From Acrocarpospora catenulata (GTDB lineage Bacteria; Actinomycetota; Actinomycetes; Streptosporangiales; Streptosporangiaceae), in the NCBI RefSeq assembly GCF_018476525.1, contig NZ_JAHCST010000078.1, forward strand, positions 1-42,146: a DNA stretch of 42,146 nt, written 5' to 3'. The notes below the pieces were generated by a model. It was not told the origin of the DNA and made no database searches. It saw nothing but the letters and a program-made list of their open reading frames with translations. Positions 41,863 through 42,146 of this stretch are shown here, piece after piece. The position numbers and the translations under genes were made by a program. The first letter of the stretch is position 1; each line of letters begins with the position of its first letter.

Positions 41863-42146
41863 GCGAATGGGAGCACCTGGTCTCGGCCGCGCTGGTGGGC
41901 AGCGACCGCGGGGCCGGCCCCTCGGCGGCGGCCGTGCTGGAGCAGGCCGCCGTGGAGGTGGCCGGGCGGCGGGCCGGGCAGCCGCTGGTCCGGGCCGAGC
42001 CGCTGCCGCCGGCCCCGGAGGAGACCCGCCCGGCGGCCCCGCGCCGGGCGGGGGACCGGCTGGCCCGCATGCTCGGCGGCGAGCACCCCCGGCTGGTGGA
42101 GGAGTGGCTGGAGATCGCCGCCGAGCGGGGCGTCCGGGTGCCGGCC
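41859..42146 (+). CDS. DUF5691-like protein, N-terminal part only
   Basis: A GTG at 41859 overlaps the SWIM gene stop (GTGA) and opens a frame of 96 codons that runs to the window end without a stop. It begins VSEWEHLVSAALVGSDR, then an Ala/Pro/Arg-rich stretch, then ARMLGGEHPRLVEEWLEIAAERG. The position after a SWIM gene and the N-terminal LVSAALVGSDR pattern fit the DUF5691 family. The protein is incomplete, so the call depends mainly on context. Confidence 0.7.
   Translation, partial: MSEWEHLVSAALVGSDRGAGPSAAAVLEQAAVEVAGRRAGQPLVRAEPLPPAPEETRPAAPRRAGDRLARMLGGEHPRLVEEWLEIAAERGVRVPA

Overview
The window is high-GC, gene-dense actinomycete DNA. GTG and TTG starts are common, genes overlap by 1-4 bases at stop/start junctions, and it encodes a Tat lipoprotein, a subtilase, an M14 carboxypeptidase and a LAL-type LuxR regulator. 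A Streptosporangiales-like actinomycete is my guess; there is no rRNA, tRNA or other marker here to prove it. I saw no transposase, integrase, CRISPR array or tRNA.

Layout. (1) 1-6555, minus strand: a probable operon running from a carboxymuconolactone-decarboxylase-like protein through an SDR, a GT4 glycosyltransferase, an AsnB-type amidotransferase, an extended SDR (sugar epimerase family, catalytic Lys replaced by Thr), HisG and a 64-residue unknown protein, closed by a perfect 15-bp hairpin. It looks like a sugar/glycoconjugate locus with an isolated hisG. (2) 6556-6967: a 0.4-kb intergenic region of lower GC with repeats and a possible 16-codon leader ORF. (3) 6968-10731: a lipoprotein and a very large FtsH-like membrane AAA/M41 protease, then a terminator. 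(4) 10793-14778: a secreted protease island, M14 carboxypeptidase, small HTH regulator and S8 subtilase, with several palindromes between the genes.

(5) 14779-35492 is the most interesting part, a catabolic island of 18 genes in three transcription units. Minus strand: iclR, N-acyl-D-amino-acid deacylase and a D-threonine aldolase/D-serine dehydratase-fold enzyme. Plus strand, divergent: an M81 (MlrC-like) peptidase. Plus strand, from 20147: a 14-gene operon of sugar-type binding protein, a permease-ATPase fusion, SDR, class III aminotransferase, glucarate-dehydratase-like enolase, SDR, second M81 peptidase, type I phosphomannose-isomerase-like protein, SMP-30 lactonase, three zinc-type MDR dehydrogenases, SDR and an FAH-family hydrolase. 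The promoters of the M81 gene and the 14-gene operon carry the same 13-bp motif TCCG-N5-CGGA at positions where a repressor would block RNA polymerase. This ties the three units into one probable IclR regulon. My reading is that the island takes up and degrades a conjugate of a sugar (or amino sugar/sugar acid) with an acylated D-amino acid: amide cleavage by deacylase and M81 enzymes, then oxidation, lactone opening, dehydration, a second oxidation and cleavage of a diketo acid. The substrate is not known.

(6) 35512-40417, minus strand: LAL-type LuxR regulator, cupin_5 protein and aldehyde dehydrogenase, closely spaced. (7) 40487-42146: a probably leaderless SWIM zinc-finger gene followed by a DUF5691-type gene that runs off the window.
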